Source: Phlebopus portentosus
Taxonomy: Eukaryota; Basidiomycota; Agaricomycetes; Boletales; Boletinellaceae
Assembly: GCA_037892935.1 (NCBI GenBank)
Contig: JAYXKI010000010.1
Span: 1,302,001-1,366,000, forward strand
Direction: 5' to 3'
DNA: 64,000 nt
Part shown: in pieces, positions 34,219 to 45,371 of the stretch
How positions within the stretch are numbered: the first letter of the stretch is position 1
How the letters are laid out: every line of letters starts with the position of its first letter
Position numbers and translations under genes: made by a program
The notes under the pieces: generated by a model
The model's database searches: none
Told to the model about the DNA's origin: nothing
Seen by the model: the letters and a program-made list of their open reading frames with translations, nothing else

Positions 34219-36946
34219 ATGTCTAATGGTACATCTGAAGGAGACGGCAGTATGTGGAGATCACAAGTAACGAGCTCCTCATCGTCCAAACTCGCGACAT
34301 TGAAGAATCTCGTCCCAGCCACTCAGCGCGATGCGGTCCGCGCGTTCTTCGACAGACGCATTCCAGTCGCAACTACTTCCCTCGCCTCCTCTTCGTCGCG
34401 AGATGCGCAATGTCTTGGTGTAGACACACCTCCTGGATATTCTCAAGATCGCAAGATGTCTTGGAGAGAATGGGCTGGGGATAAGCTTCGAGGACGCGGC
34501 GCGAATGTGAGTGATGCGGTGGAGAAGGTGCAGCTGTTTCCGGGCTGGGCGGCCAGACGATATCATGACCCGGATATGGAAGGGAAAGAAGGTGCGCTAT
34601 TCTGTGACCCACGAGAGATATTACTGAAGCTGATAGCGACTCGTAGCAGCCGAATTTGCGCTTGAGGTGTTTGTTTCTGGCTTTGCTGCAAGTTATGTCC
34701 CTCCGGAATATGCGACTCGTTCGCAACGCGCATTCATGCGCCTTGCTAAAGGTATGTGCTATCAGCTCTGATGGATGCTTATTACTCATGTGGATTTGCG
34801 ACAGCATATGCGGCTCTCCCGAAAATCCCTTTACCATCCGAGCGGCCGCCATATTCAAGTGCGACATCTGTGCGAACACTCAGCAAATCAACAGAGGATC
34901 TCTTGAGGACAGTCAAGCTCCCTCCTACTCCGAATAACATCACAGAGCAATCTGAAATTGCTGCGCTTGAGAGGCAATTCCAGAAGGCTGAACTGGACAT
35001 GGAGACGGAGAGCGTCGTGTCCGAGTCCGATTCGGCTCCAAGCAGTTCCAACGGGACGCCGCCTTCATTTACACCGATATCATCTTCCGGAGTGTCATAT
35101 GCGACCGCTTCTGGTCAATTCACATATTCATTGACAGACCTGACGCGCCTACATGCAAACTTGAACGCTCGCTTGCATCCTTTCTGGTCGCGTTCGCTCC
35201 CGAACCGAGTGGTTCGACTATCTTTGTTCAGCAGTTCGCCTGGTTCAAGTTCCCGCAGTGAAGGTGACTCTGATGATGACGATCCGACGCGAAATCCTAT
35301 TGATGTGCACCATGTGCAGACCGATGCGCAAGGTGCTTTTGAGACTCGATTACGAATTCCGTGGGATAGGATATGCATGCATCCCGGAGCGCTACACGTC
35401 GCATTTGGGGATATCGACGACGATACGGAACTCTTCATCTGCGCGGAGCTCCTCCCACCTCCAAACCCTGTCAGCCCTTATTGTCAACCTCAGCAAGATA
35501 TTACTGCGCGCTCCGTGCTTGCTGTCACCCTCAGCCAATCTCAAGTACGGCTGATCTCGGATATTGATGATACGATCAAGCTTTCGAACATTCTTGGAGG
35601 TGCAAGAACTGTATTTCATAATGTCTTTGTGAAGCATTTGGAAGAGCTTGTTATTCATGGAATGGGAGACTGGTATACTCGAATGTGGTCCAGAGGTGTC
35701 AGGTTTCATTATGTCGTGAGTTCTTGCTCGACTAGTGCTCAAGTTGTGGAAGTAGCCTGACTTCAATGCTCAGTCAAACAGTCCCTTCGAGCTTCTGCCC
35801 GTAATCAACGAATTCATCAGAGTTTCTAATTTGCCTGGAGGTAAGGAACCTCAATACTTCTTCTCTTACGACTTGTCACTAAATGATTTTAAAGGCTCAA
35901 TAAAACTGAGATCATATGCCGGTCGATCGTTATTCAATGGGTTGCTTTCCGCCCCAGCGATGCGTAAGCGGTCTGGCGTAGTCGATATCTTGAATGCCTT
36001 CAGTAATTCTCGGTTCATCCTTGTGGGAGACTCGGGAGAGCAGGACCTTGAGCTCTACGCTCAACTAGCGGCCGAGCGACATAATCAAATCCTTGCAGTG
36101 TTCATTCGGGACGCGAGAGGCCCTGATGCAGTACCGATTTCGGATCCGACGGGCGAAGAGATCAAGAGGTGTCCGCCTCCCTCTCGGACAGCGTCGTACG
36201 CTTCTGGCATGTCTATGTATGCTACTCCGACGTCAGCGTTAGGGGGATGGAGGTCAAATACGATGCCACCGCCGACTTTGAACCTCGAAGCTACACCCAC
36301 ACAGAAATCGTTTGGGCGTTTTGAAGTGTTGAACGGGAGTAGGACCTCATTGCCTTCTCATATCGATAAGTCAGCACAAGATTATATCTCTGCTCGACCT
36401 AGATCAGCTGCTTCAAACGCATCGCGAAGCTCGGTGCAGCACCCGCAATTGCAGCAGCAGCAGCAGCAACACCGACCGATCAGACCAGCTCGTTCGTCCT
36501 CTGCTCCTCTGGCTCCGACACCAAGACCGAGCAACCTAGGTCTGCCTTCCACATTCTTCGACTCAGGATTAACCGTCGACACAAATATGTCGACAACTTC
36601 CTCTCCTGCTTCTTCTCGTCCACCGTCTCCCGCCTCAGCATCTTCAAGTCTCGGCAGTGCCAGTCTCCTGCAGTTCCCGGGGAGTTTAACTGAGACTGAA
36701 ATCGCTGCTCTTCCGCCTACGGAGAAGAAACGGTACAAGCTGCAAGAGAGGGTGTACCGCGCTAGGTTGCTGATGCCGAGTCATATACCATTGCGTGTGT
36801 TTATGAATCCAGAGGAGTGTGTTGAAGCGGATAGAGTTTTGGACGATATGTCGAAAGCTGGTGGGCGGCAGGGATGGCAATCGGACAGCCATGTTGCGAT
36901 AAGTGGTAATGAACGACGATACGAAAGTGCGATCAAGATTGGTTAA
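34219..36946 (+). CDS. APP1: APP1-type phosphatidate phosphatase (DUF2183)
   Basis: Five exons (34219-34591, 34650-34751, 34805-35715, 35774-35840, 35895-36946) give 834 aa. The catalytic HAD-like motif DIDDTIKLSN is at about residue 411. It is followed by FVKHLEELVIHGMGDWYTRM, FHYVSNSPFELLPVINEFI, SIKLRSYAGRSLFNGLL and the second motif FILVGDSGEQDLELYAQLA. These define the yeast App1 family, Mg-dependent phosphatidate phosphatases found at cortical actin patches. The N-terminal half has the conserved FALEVFVSGFAASYVPPE and TRLHANLNARLHPFWSR blocks. The C-terminal tail is Ser/Pro-rich with a Gln run encoded by CAG repeats near 36453. That tail may bind SH3 partners, as known for yeast App1. 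Confidence 0.9.
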
Positions 36947-37208
36947 TTGTTCCAAGACTATTGATGCATACATAAAACGTTGCTTGTTTGTACGGTCGGC
37001 TGTGATTCTACTCTGCATAGTACTAGTACTTGTAATTGGTGTAATGGATAGAACGTTTGGTTTGAGACGAATTCCAGGCTTGTACACATTATATAGTCTA
37101 TCAATCTGAAACCGAAACGGAGGTAGTAATATAGGTTGTGTGTTTTGGACGCTAGCGAAGCTTCTGATATTCCGAGCCAAACGTCGCCTCTGAGCTAATT
37201 CATATCCT

Positions 37209-39219
37209 TTAGATGGCTAGCTCGCGATGTATGGTCCTGCTTGCAAACCACACTTCATCCTCTTCCGCGGTATGCGTCCGCTCCAATATACCGCGGTTTT
37301 GTCCATCCGCCAACCATGCCCGCGGCGGAGATTCAAGATTGCCTCGAATACCAAGCTCCACATCTTCATCATCGGTTAAGGTAAAGGTGATGTCCTCGGG
37401 ACCCTGAGCGGGATCCAGAGTTTGGAGCCTAGCTTCTAGCTCGTCCCTAAAGCTGGTTAATGGCAAAAGCAGGGTCGAAATGACATCGGGAGTCTCGGGT
37501 TCAGGAACAGGCTCACGCTCCTGCTCAAGGTCGAGGAAGTTGGCGAGACCGAGCCCTTTTTCTTCACTGGGTTTATTGGAAATGGGTGGCGCGATGTTAT
37601 TGTTTTCGTGGAGATTGGAGGGACTCCGTGCGTGGCCGTGAACCCTAGTGCCCGCTTCCTCTTCGTCCCGCGTGTATGTCAAACTGCATTCCGAATCAGA
37701 GAGTCCAGCTTCGAGTTCGTAGAACCAGGATGGATTGGGATCGATATCGGTCTGTTGTTGCCCGCCAAAGGTCTTGCGCCAGATGGACATGACCGCTGCC
37801 TCAAACTCCAATTGCGTTTCCTGCCCTTCGATTGGCATGCCGTAAATCTCATCTTCCTCGTCCGACCCGATCTCGTCACCAGGATGGTTCGGTACTTCAG
37901 CAGCGGCAGATGGAACAACAGCAAACATTTCTTCCTGGGAGTTTTCCGCGTCCGAGTCGGCTAAACTCAGGCCAGGCTCACTTCCTGCACTTGAGAAATT
38001 AGAACAATACGCCTCCAGTTGCATCTGTGGCATGATATCTGGAGACTGCTGAAAATGATTCCTGTGAGTGATTTGGAACCCTTTCAAGGCCGCACGACGG
38101 GCCACCAAGGCGTATTGCTCCCTGAAAGATTGTTCTTCAAAGGTGGCGAACCGAACGGATTTCTTAGTATTCGCAGCAATAGTGACACAGACACTTTTTG
38201 CATCTTCTGCTCGGTAATAACGTCCAACTGTACCATCTGGGGCCAGCTTTTCTTCGGATACATCATTTGAAGGATTTTCTTCGGTTGAAGCTATTAGCAT
38301 ATACGTCGATTTCGTCCGTGCCCTGCTCATCAAAGCATCAAGGTTTGTCAAGTCTGGCTCGACCAAGGATCCGTTATCTGAACTCGCATCGGAGGGCAAT
38401 CTTGCACATCTTCCGCATTGCAGGACTACGGGTCTAGAGTTCTCCAATACTATAAGCTAGAGATCCAGAGATTAAGAGAACTGATAGTGAATGGAGTGAA
38501 TAGCTGGAGCTCACCTGAGATGATGGTCGGCGTTCTGATACTACTTTACGGTATCTCTTGTGTACGCTGAGGATGCCTATCAGGAAACCGAGGAACACCA
38601 TCAAGAATGACGTGATCGTTGGGTCTAACGGAATGATTTTGTCCAAGGCCGTCGGGACAGCGTCGAGCGCTTTGAGAGGCAAACCGGCCGCAGCAAAAGG
38701 TAATTCTAGAATTGTTTTCCAGGAGTCCTGTCCAGGCGGTTGCTGCGCGAGCCGTATCAGTCGAGAAAAACCGAGAACACAAAGACCTTCAAACAACAAT
38801 TGAGGCGAGGCAAGCAGCCAGAGTGTCGTCAACGAGATTGCATTGGAAATAAATTGACCGAAAACCGAGTACGAGGGCAGGACAGCCTGAACAAGTTCCG
38901 CGGCAATAGAACTGAGAACGAGGATAACCATGAGCCTCGTATCCAGGCCCTCGTTTGAACGGGTTGGGACCTGAGGCAAAGCAATTTCTTGGCGCCAAAA
39001 ACGCAAGATCCAGTCCACAAGTGCATGGGCGATGATGTACTTAGCAAAGAGCAAGATGTCGTCCGCGTGCATCGAACGATTCAGGTGCTGTGTGAGAACG
39101 ATTGCTGCAGCGGGAAGTAGACGTGGCAAGACCTTTCCAAAGCCAATGATAGTTTCATAAGCCAGGAAACCCTTAGCACAATAGAGGCTAGACATATATT
39201 GTCGAAATACTGGAACCAT
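37209..39219 (-). CDS. Multi-pass membrane protein with long acidic tail (unknown)
   Basis: Two exons (39219-38515 and 38456-37209) give 650 aa. The first 235 residues hold several hydrophobic stretches (LMVILVLSSIAAELVQAVL, LTTLWLLASPQLLFEGLCVL, SFLMVFLGFLIGILSVHKRY) and basic loops. The remaining 415 residues are soluble, acidic and Ser-rich (DEIGSDEEDEIYGMP, FTLTDDEDVEL). An early Cys pair (VLQCGRCARL) is seen just after the last membrane segment. I do not recognise the family. Location in an internal membrane with a cytosolic tail is a guess from the layout. Confidence 0.75.
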
Positions 39220-40705
39220 TTTTCTGAAAATACCCCCAGGAAGCGATCAGCCTTGATGGTAGTTCTTGATCGCTCAAATTTGCCACTCTCGTTTGTGACG
39301 ATCGACTCGCAGTATTTCTATTCCCTAGGGATGATGCAGACTATAAAGAAAGAAGAGAACTTAGCCTTGGACCGTCGTGTAAAGATACTCGGAGGTTGAT
39401 GTGGTGGAAGGTAATGTGAGCTTGTGTCGAGGTCTGGCAATGGAGACTGTCCGAGTCACTCACCTGGAGATGGTCGTTCGGTGCACGTGATCGTGTCTGA
39501 TCGTCTCCGGACGTCCGGACCGTATCCCGCAGTACAACACTGAACTTGAACCAGCATGTCGTCGCCGGGGCAGAAAATGTACGACGGGATTCGTGAAGAA
39601 CGCAAAATAGACGGACACTATGAATGACTCATGGCCTGCAGCATGATGGAAGGGTGGCTTAAAAGAAGACTTTACCCTGTGTATAATCGTCTCTCCACAT
39701 CACTCGGAATGATAACTACGTTAGGCGGGATATGTGCTTCCACCTTCCTCTCGTTTTAACATTCCGAAATATCAAGCCATCGCCTGTCCTTTCAGATAGC
39801 CTCCTTGTTCTGCAGAGTAGCTTTGGGGTTCAGTTTATGGACGACATTCTTTGGAAGCATTTTCCTCATTGCCTGTGGTCCGCGTTACGGTAATAACATG
39901 CACTCCGTCGGATGATCGAGCCCTGTGTCTCCGCCGCTATACTCCCGACTTTCTCGTGTACCTTGTCGATTTTCAATATTTCCATGGAGATTTTTTATTG
40001 ACCAGTCCAATCCTCGCTTCTGGCCCGTTCTCCTCGATACGAATCGCACAGCTGACTTCCCATTTGGGAGCTGTAACAAGTTCTCTGTCTCCATTCCGCA
40101 ATATCGCTGTAAATCAACTCCTCAACATATACGTCCTGTTGATCAGGTCCAGACAGCGAAACCGTGGATATAGTGCGCTCTGGAAGGCGATGGCGAGGCG
40201 TCGCTGTCAATTTTTTTTCACCGCGTAAGCACCGACGTGACGATCACAATTCTACTAACACCCACACCATTATTCTTCGATCTTAAGGAACCCGTGCGCT
40301 GTACCTGTCTACGATAAATGGATAATCTCGGTCCTCTATCCTCTTGGAAAGAGGCATATTACTAAAAACAAGAAATTCTGTCAGCTTCGCAAGTCAACCA
40401 TATTTTCTCCAGTCGTCTGCAGCCACGTTGCTGTTATCGTGTTTGCTTCTCGCCTGGGCGTTGTCCCAGCGGCTCGAGTTATGAGCGGATGCGCGCATCC
40501 TATAATTCTCGAGGGACGGATTCCGTCTTCCTTTGAACATGCTGTGTTGACTCTGAACATGTGCCATTCTTGGAAGGCGTGAGGAAAAGCGAGATTTCAG
40601 GTTCGCTTAATCACATTGGTGGGTGTTGATCATCGGAAACACTGGAGATGTGAGTCTTTCTTATACCATATACGAAGGAACGCGATTGATGTCGAATGGT
40701 CATAG
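39220..40705. other. Intergenic stretch, no gene seen
   Basis: About 1.5 kb upstream of the broken hydrolase fragment. Open frames are up to 125 codons but overlap in opposite strands and show no family features. Confidence 0.35.
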
Positions 40706-41118
40706 CCCCTTACGCCTGTCGTGAATGCTCGTACATTAAATGAGATGATGCCACATTCATCACGCCCGACAGTACAGGACGGACCCGGGGTACGTTTTCT
40801 GTAAACTTTTATTACACTCATCAGGTCACGCGGTCTACTTGCTAGCGCTGCCCACCTCGCTCTGCACCACAAAGTTGCGTCCTGAACGACGCATTGCCCC
40901 AAAATGGCACAGTCTGTCGTACAGACGAGATGCTTTTCCCCTCAAGGAGGGAGGGCAGTGCTGCGGAGCGCACCAACCTCATGTCCAAGAGCAAAGATGA
41001 CGCTGATGCATATTCTGTGGAAGATCTACGCCTGTTGGAGAACTTGCACGCCCTGGTCGCGCAGCCGGGAAAATCGTCGGATCGTTCAAGACACCACGAA
41101 GTTTCTTCTGATATTTAG
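40706..41118 (+). pseudogene. Broken 3' fragment of a TAP-like alpha/beta hydrolase
   Basis: The fragment starts at an acceptor (CATAG) and reads PLTPVVNARTLNEMMPHSSR, then a donor and a short intron, then HAVYLLALPTSLCTTK. After a one-base frameshift it continues LPQNGTVCRTDEMLFPS and AYSVEDLRLLENLHAL. This mirrors the last two exons of the intact gene at 41976-44458 (NARAVNEMMPHSSR, DNGLICPTDEVLFPP, TYSVEDLRLLENMRAL). The upstream catalytic exons are missing, so it is a dead partial duplicate on the same strand. Confidence 0.8.
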
Positions 41119-41975
41119 TCTGGGTATCAACACACCAACTCGTACAGATCTGGACAGTATGTATATGCGTATGGTGTCCCGAATGAAGGTTGAGTTTGAT
41201 GGTGTCTTCATATCAGACATTCGATGGCTTGTCCGATCATTATCTTGACAATTTTGCTAATGAAAATATGCAGCGGCGCAGAAGTAGGCTGAAGTCATTT
41301 GGCGTAAGAACACTAGGCACGTGAGAGGGCAGACGTTTTCTGTGACTCAGGTCCGAAGTGTTTTTGACAGATGAATATCTGCCACCAGACTAATGCCCGT
41401 TTGGAAAATACCACCTCTTGGAGACCATGGCCTTCAAAGTTTTTGGTACGAGAACCCAGGTGAAAACATCCGGCTGATGCGATGTCGCATTGATACTAAC
41501 TTCGTGTTCGTCTTGTTGACGTTGTGAGCGTATCACTTGTACGTGATCATCCAGACTCACCAATTAGTAAAAGCGGAGAAGGAGAGGTATCTTATCATTT
41601 TTGCGGCAGCAGAGCTCATCGAATACTAACTTATCCTTGAGTGCATGTACACATTTGGCAGATGTTGGACTTAATCGATGTTTTGGCTCTCTGAGAATAT
41701 CAAAGCTGGATAGAGGTTGAGAAAGTTGGGAACAGCATATACGTCGAAACAACACACAAAAATAGTTCTTGGAAAATAAAAGTCTCCAACGTTAAGAATC
41801 AGTGGTCAACCATGATCGGCGTCTTCAAGCTCCGATTTGCCGCCTTGCCGACCGTCGGTTTGGTTTTCGCCTCAGAACGCGGTACACGTGACCACTGAAC
41901 CGACTTCGAACCAACAGTGAGAACAAACTCTCGCTTTCGTCCAGGTTTGTCTCCCTCCCATCATCTGCTTCCGCA
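41119..41975. other. Intergenic stretch, no gene seen
   Basis: About 860 bp between the hydrolase fragment and the intact hydrolase gene; it must contain the promoter of the latter. Confidence 0.35.
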
Positions 41976-44458
41976 ATGGGTGATAGAGAAAAGCAGCAGC
42001 TTGAGTTAGTTTTGTCTCCATCCAGGGATACCAAGCCTCGTTTTCGTATTTTTGTCATCTCGTTCTTCTGCCTACTTTCCTTGCAATGGTCAATGATACA
42101 TATTGGGCCTCTATTCCAATTGAGGGTAGGTGTAGGTGTATGTTGTTTGATCGAGAGTTTCAGCGTATACACTGTTGTTCATCTAGGAGAAATATTATAG
42201 GCAAGGCTCTATTGTATGGACATCGTGCGGAGAAGACATTGATTGCGGTCGCCTGGAGTAAGTACTGGTCTTTTGTTTCCTCGCGCGTACCCTATTTACT
42301 TGTCTCTTTCTTTCTTAAGGGTTCCGCTTGACTATTTCAATGCATCCCTTGGTACTGCATCATTGGCCCTTGCTCGATATCGTGCGACCAACAAAACGTC
42401 CCGGCTCGGTACTCTCTTGACGAATCCTGGTGGGCCTGGCGGCTCTGGAGTCAATTATGTCTATAGAGCGGGAAAGCGGATTAGTGATGTTCTGGAAGGT
42501 AGATACGATGTTGTAAGCTCTGCCAGGTTCGCTATATCGACAGTGTAGATGCTAACGCGCTCTTTAGGTCAGCTGGGATCCTCGTGGAATAAACGGCACA
42601 ACGTGAGTTGATGGGAAAGTTGATGGACAAGTACCGTTCACGCAAGATCGTTGCGCTAGCCCTCGGGTGGAATGCTTCGCCTCACAAACAGAACAAGATA
42701 TTTTCTTTGCAAATACTCATCAAGAAATCCTGCCGGATGTGCGAAATTTGTCCGATCCCATTGATCGCGCTGCCTTTGCCGCTGGACTCCGCATAGCGGA
42801 CGCACGAAACGCTGTTCTCGCTCGCTTATGTCAGGAACGATCTGGTGAGGCGTTGAAACATGTTGGTACCGCTACCGTCGTGCGTGATCTCGTGCGCTTG
42901 TATGATGAGCTTGAGGGTGAGGATGCCCCAATTAACTTCTGGGGATATTCGTATGGGACAGTCGTAGGAAGTTATCTTGTGAATATGTGGGCCAATTTTC
43001 ACTGCTGTGATCTGAGGAGTTATAAAGCACAGATATTCTTAGGTTCCCGGACCGGGTAGGGAAGGTCATCATCGATGGCGTTGTGGTATACTTTATCTTG
43101 CTTTCCATATTCCAATAGCATTCTGAGGATAATCCAGAACCCTGATCTATGGGCGAATACCCCATCTTACAGATGGCCTCAATGTACGGTCAAGTTCTTT
43201 GTCCGGTAGGCTGCGGAACTGAACGGAATATCTTGTTTCTAGGGGATCTGGTTGACACTGAGAAAGATTTGCAGAACTTCTATTCTGCTTGTGCTGAAGT
43301 ATGCTCATTAATTAACTCGCTCACATAATCGGAATAATTCTCGTCACAGGCGGGACCGGATCGATGTGCGCTTGCTGCGCATGGGTCAACAGCCAAAGAG
43401 CTCTCGCAAGTGGTGGACGGTCTACTTGAGAAGCTCTACGAGCAACCGGTCGCCGTGTGGAATGCGTCCCGTCCGGGCCCCTTGACTGCAAGCATGGTCT
43501 CTGGTTCGTATTTCAAGGCGCCCGATAAGACATAGCCATGGTATTGACTCTTTTCTGGAGTAATGACGTTCAGCTATCTCTACCGACCGCGAGAATGGCC
43601 CGACCTGGCTTCCAAGCTCGCAGCTGCGCTCGAAGGGAACGGCGTCCCCATTGTCGAGTATTCGCTTGACAAAATCGAACTCAACACGACGGTACAAGCA
43701 CGCACCTCGTCAGCAATTGACGCGGTAACGTGTGTTGACACTCCCGGTGTATACAAGGCGCAGACGCTGGATAATATTATCGACGAAATGGCCGTCGCGC
43801 AGATAGTCGCAAGTTGGCATTTTGGTGCGCAGGATTTGGATATGTGTCATCACTGGAAGGCGCGGGAGTCGGAGAGGTTTACTGGACCATTCAACCAGAC
43901 ACTCGCTCATGAAATGCTCATCATTGGGAACACTGCAGATGTAAGTTTTTTTTGTCTTGCGACGAGCTGGCTGATCACTTACCTCGATCGACTCTTCCCC
44001 GTATCCGACCTGTTAGCCAATAACACCTGTTGTGAATGCTCGTGCAGTGAACGAAATGATGCCGCATTCCTCTCGTCTGATTATTCAAGACGGAAGCGGG
44101 GTAAATCCTTACGCAGTTTGCACATAATCCCAGCTAACTCCAGGTCTGCTCCGTTTAGCACTGCTCTTCAGCAATGACCTCCCTGTGCACCACGAAAGCA
44201 GTCCGAGCTTACTTCTTTGACAACAAGCTGCCTGATAACGGCCTCATTTGTCCGACGGACGAGGTGCTCTTCCCGCCAAAGAGTGAGGATGGAAGTATAC
44301 CGTCTGCAAGTCTTTGGATGTCGGAGGACGAAGACAGCGAAGCCGGAATTGGTACTTATTCGGTCGAAGACTTGCGCTTGTTGGAGAATATGCGCGCTCT
44401 GGGTCGTGAATTGGAGGATTACGTAGGATCATTCAAGAGACCAAAAACGATTGTTTGA
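41976..44458 (+). CDS. TAP-like alpha/beta hydrolase (S33 peptidase-like), membrane-anchored
   Basis: Twelve exons join to 612 aa: 41976-42125, 42187-42257, 42320-42512, 42568-42602, 42660-42986, 43043-43085, 43138-43183, 43243-43298, 43350-43503, 43561-43940, 44017-44100 and 44159-44458. A single N-terminal membrane segment (RIFVISFFCLLSLQWSMIHI) suggests a type II anchor. Then come LEVPLDYFN, LLTNPGGPGGSG (oxyanion loop), VSWDPRGINGTTP, the nucleophile Ser247 in GYSYGT, Asp485 in GNTADPITPV and His514 in GSGHCS. The C-terminal TAP-like domain includes MMPHSSR and SLCTTKAVRAYF. Relatives are tripeptidyl aminopeptidases and similar exported hydrolases; the substrate is unknown. All three catalytic residues are present, so it is likely active. 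Confidence 0.9.
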
Positions 44459-44980
44459 TTGTACAATACTCCGGTCCTATGCGTAATATAATAAGTTTAG
44501 CTGGCACCATTAATTTTGTAGTCATGAAGGTATATCATCAGTATATAATTTTCGTTTGGAGAAAGAACTCCCGCCTGCCGAGATATCCCAGGGTTCCCGT
44601 GTTCCCGTGAGAGCCGCCAGGCTGACTTGGCTTTGTTGGTCCACCATATCGATCAGCTCTTACCAAGGCTGTCCTTGACTGATCCTAGAGGAACATCGCT
44701 GACTATCCGGCAGACAACACAGGAATTCAAGCCGGACTATTCATATTCGTGTCGCTTGGCGAGGTCTTATCTCCGTTTCATCACTGGGGATACAGAAGCA
44801 GGAAAAAAAAAGGCATTTCGTTCGAGCAGCTCACCCTCACCTACAATGTCCAACAAAAACATCGACAAGATCTTCACATCAGAGTAAACAATTACAAACA
44901 GTCGTCCGTTTACAGTTATACTTACACAGGTTACCAATAAAATAGACAAAAAAAATAAGGAGGAGATGCTAATGTCGCGT
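44459..44980. other. Intergenic stretch, no gene seen
   Basis: About 520 bp between the hydrolase stop and the tRNA. AT-rich near 44930-44960, next to the tRNA 3' end, where a run of A on the plus strand (T on the tRNA strand) can act as Pol III terminator. Confidence 0.4.
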
Positions 44981-45051
44981 GTCCCTAGTGCGAATCGAAC
45001 GCACGGCTCCACAGCCACAATGTGGCGATTTAACCACTAATCGATAGAGAC
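44981..45051 (-). tRNA. tRNA-His (anticodon GTG)
   Basis: On the minus strand the sequence folds as a full cloverleaf. The acceptor stem is GTCTCTA with TAGGGAC (one G-T pair). The D arm contains GATTAGTGGTTAAATC. The anticodon stem is CCACA/TGTGG around the loop TTGTGGC, giving anticodon GTG. The T arm is GTGCG-TTCGATT-CGCAC. There is no intron. The start GTCTCT lacks the extra G that is added to tRNA-His after transcription, as expected in eukaryotes. A run of T follows the 3' end within 25 nt. Confidence 0.95.
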
Positions 45052-45371
45052 GTAAGAATTAGTTCATGCCTAAAAGTATATATATACGAAAAATTGTTGC
45101 AGACTTATTTATTCTGCACGTGCACCGTCAGACATGTTGATTGCTTCCGTCCACGAATCGCTGCAACATCGATGAACTGCAGGGTCCGATGCGAATGTGA
45201 AATTCTCCATGCCACCAGTGAGGTCAAGTCTCAGCTCAATTCTGAAGACTCCGACGGGTGCGCAACTCAAGACCATCCAAAAATGACATACACGCCCGGG
45301 GATTAGGATTAGATCTGGGTAAAGAGCTGGAATAACATTCAACATTGTTATCGGATTACTACGTGCACGCA

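Noticed and set aside
40894..41118. Independent small gene of 74 codons
   Set aside because: It is the frame-shifted tail of the hydrolase fragment, matching the last exon of the intact neighbour.
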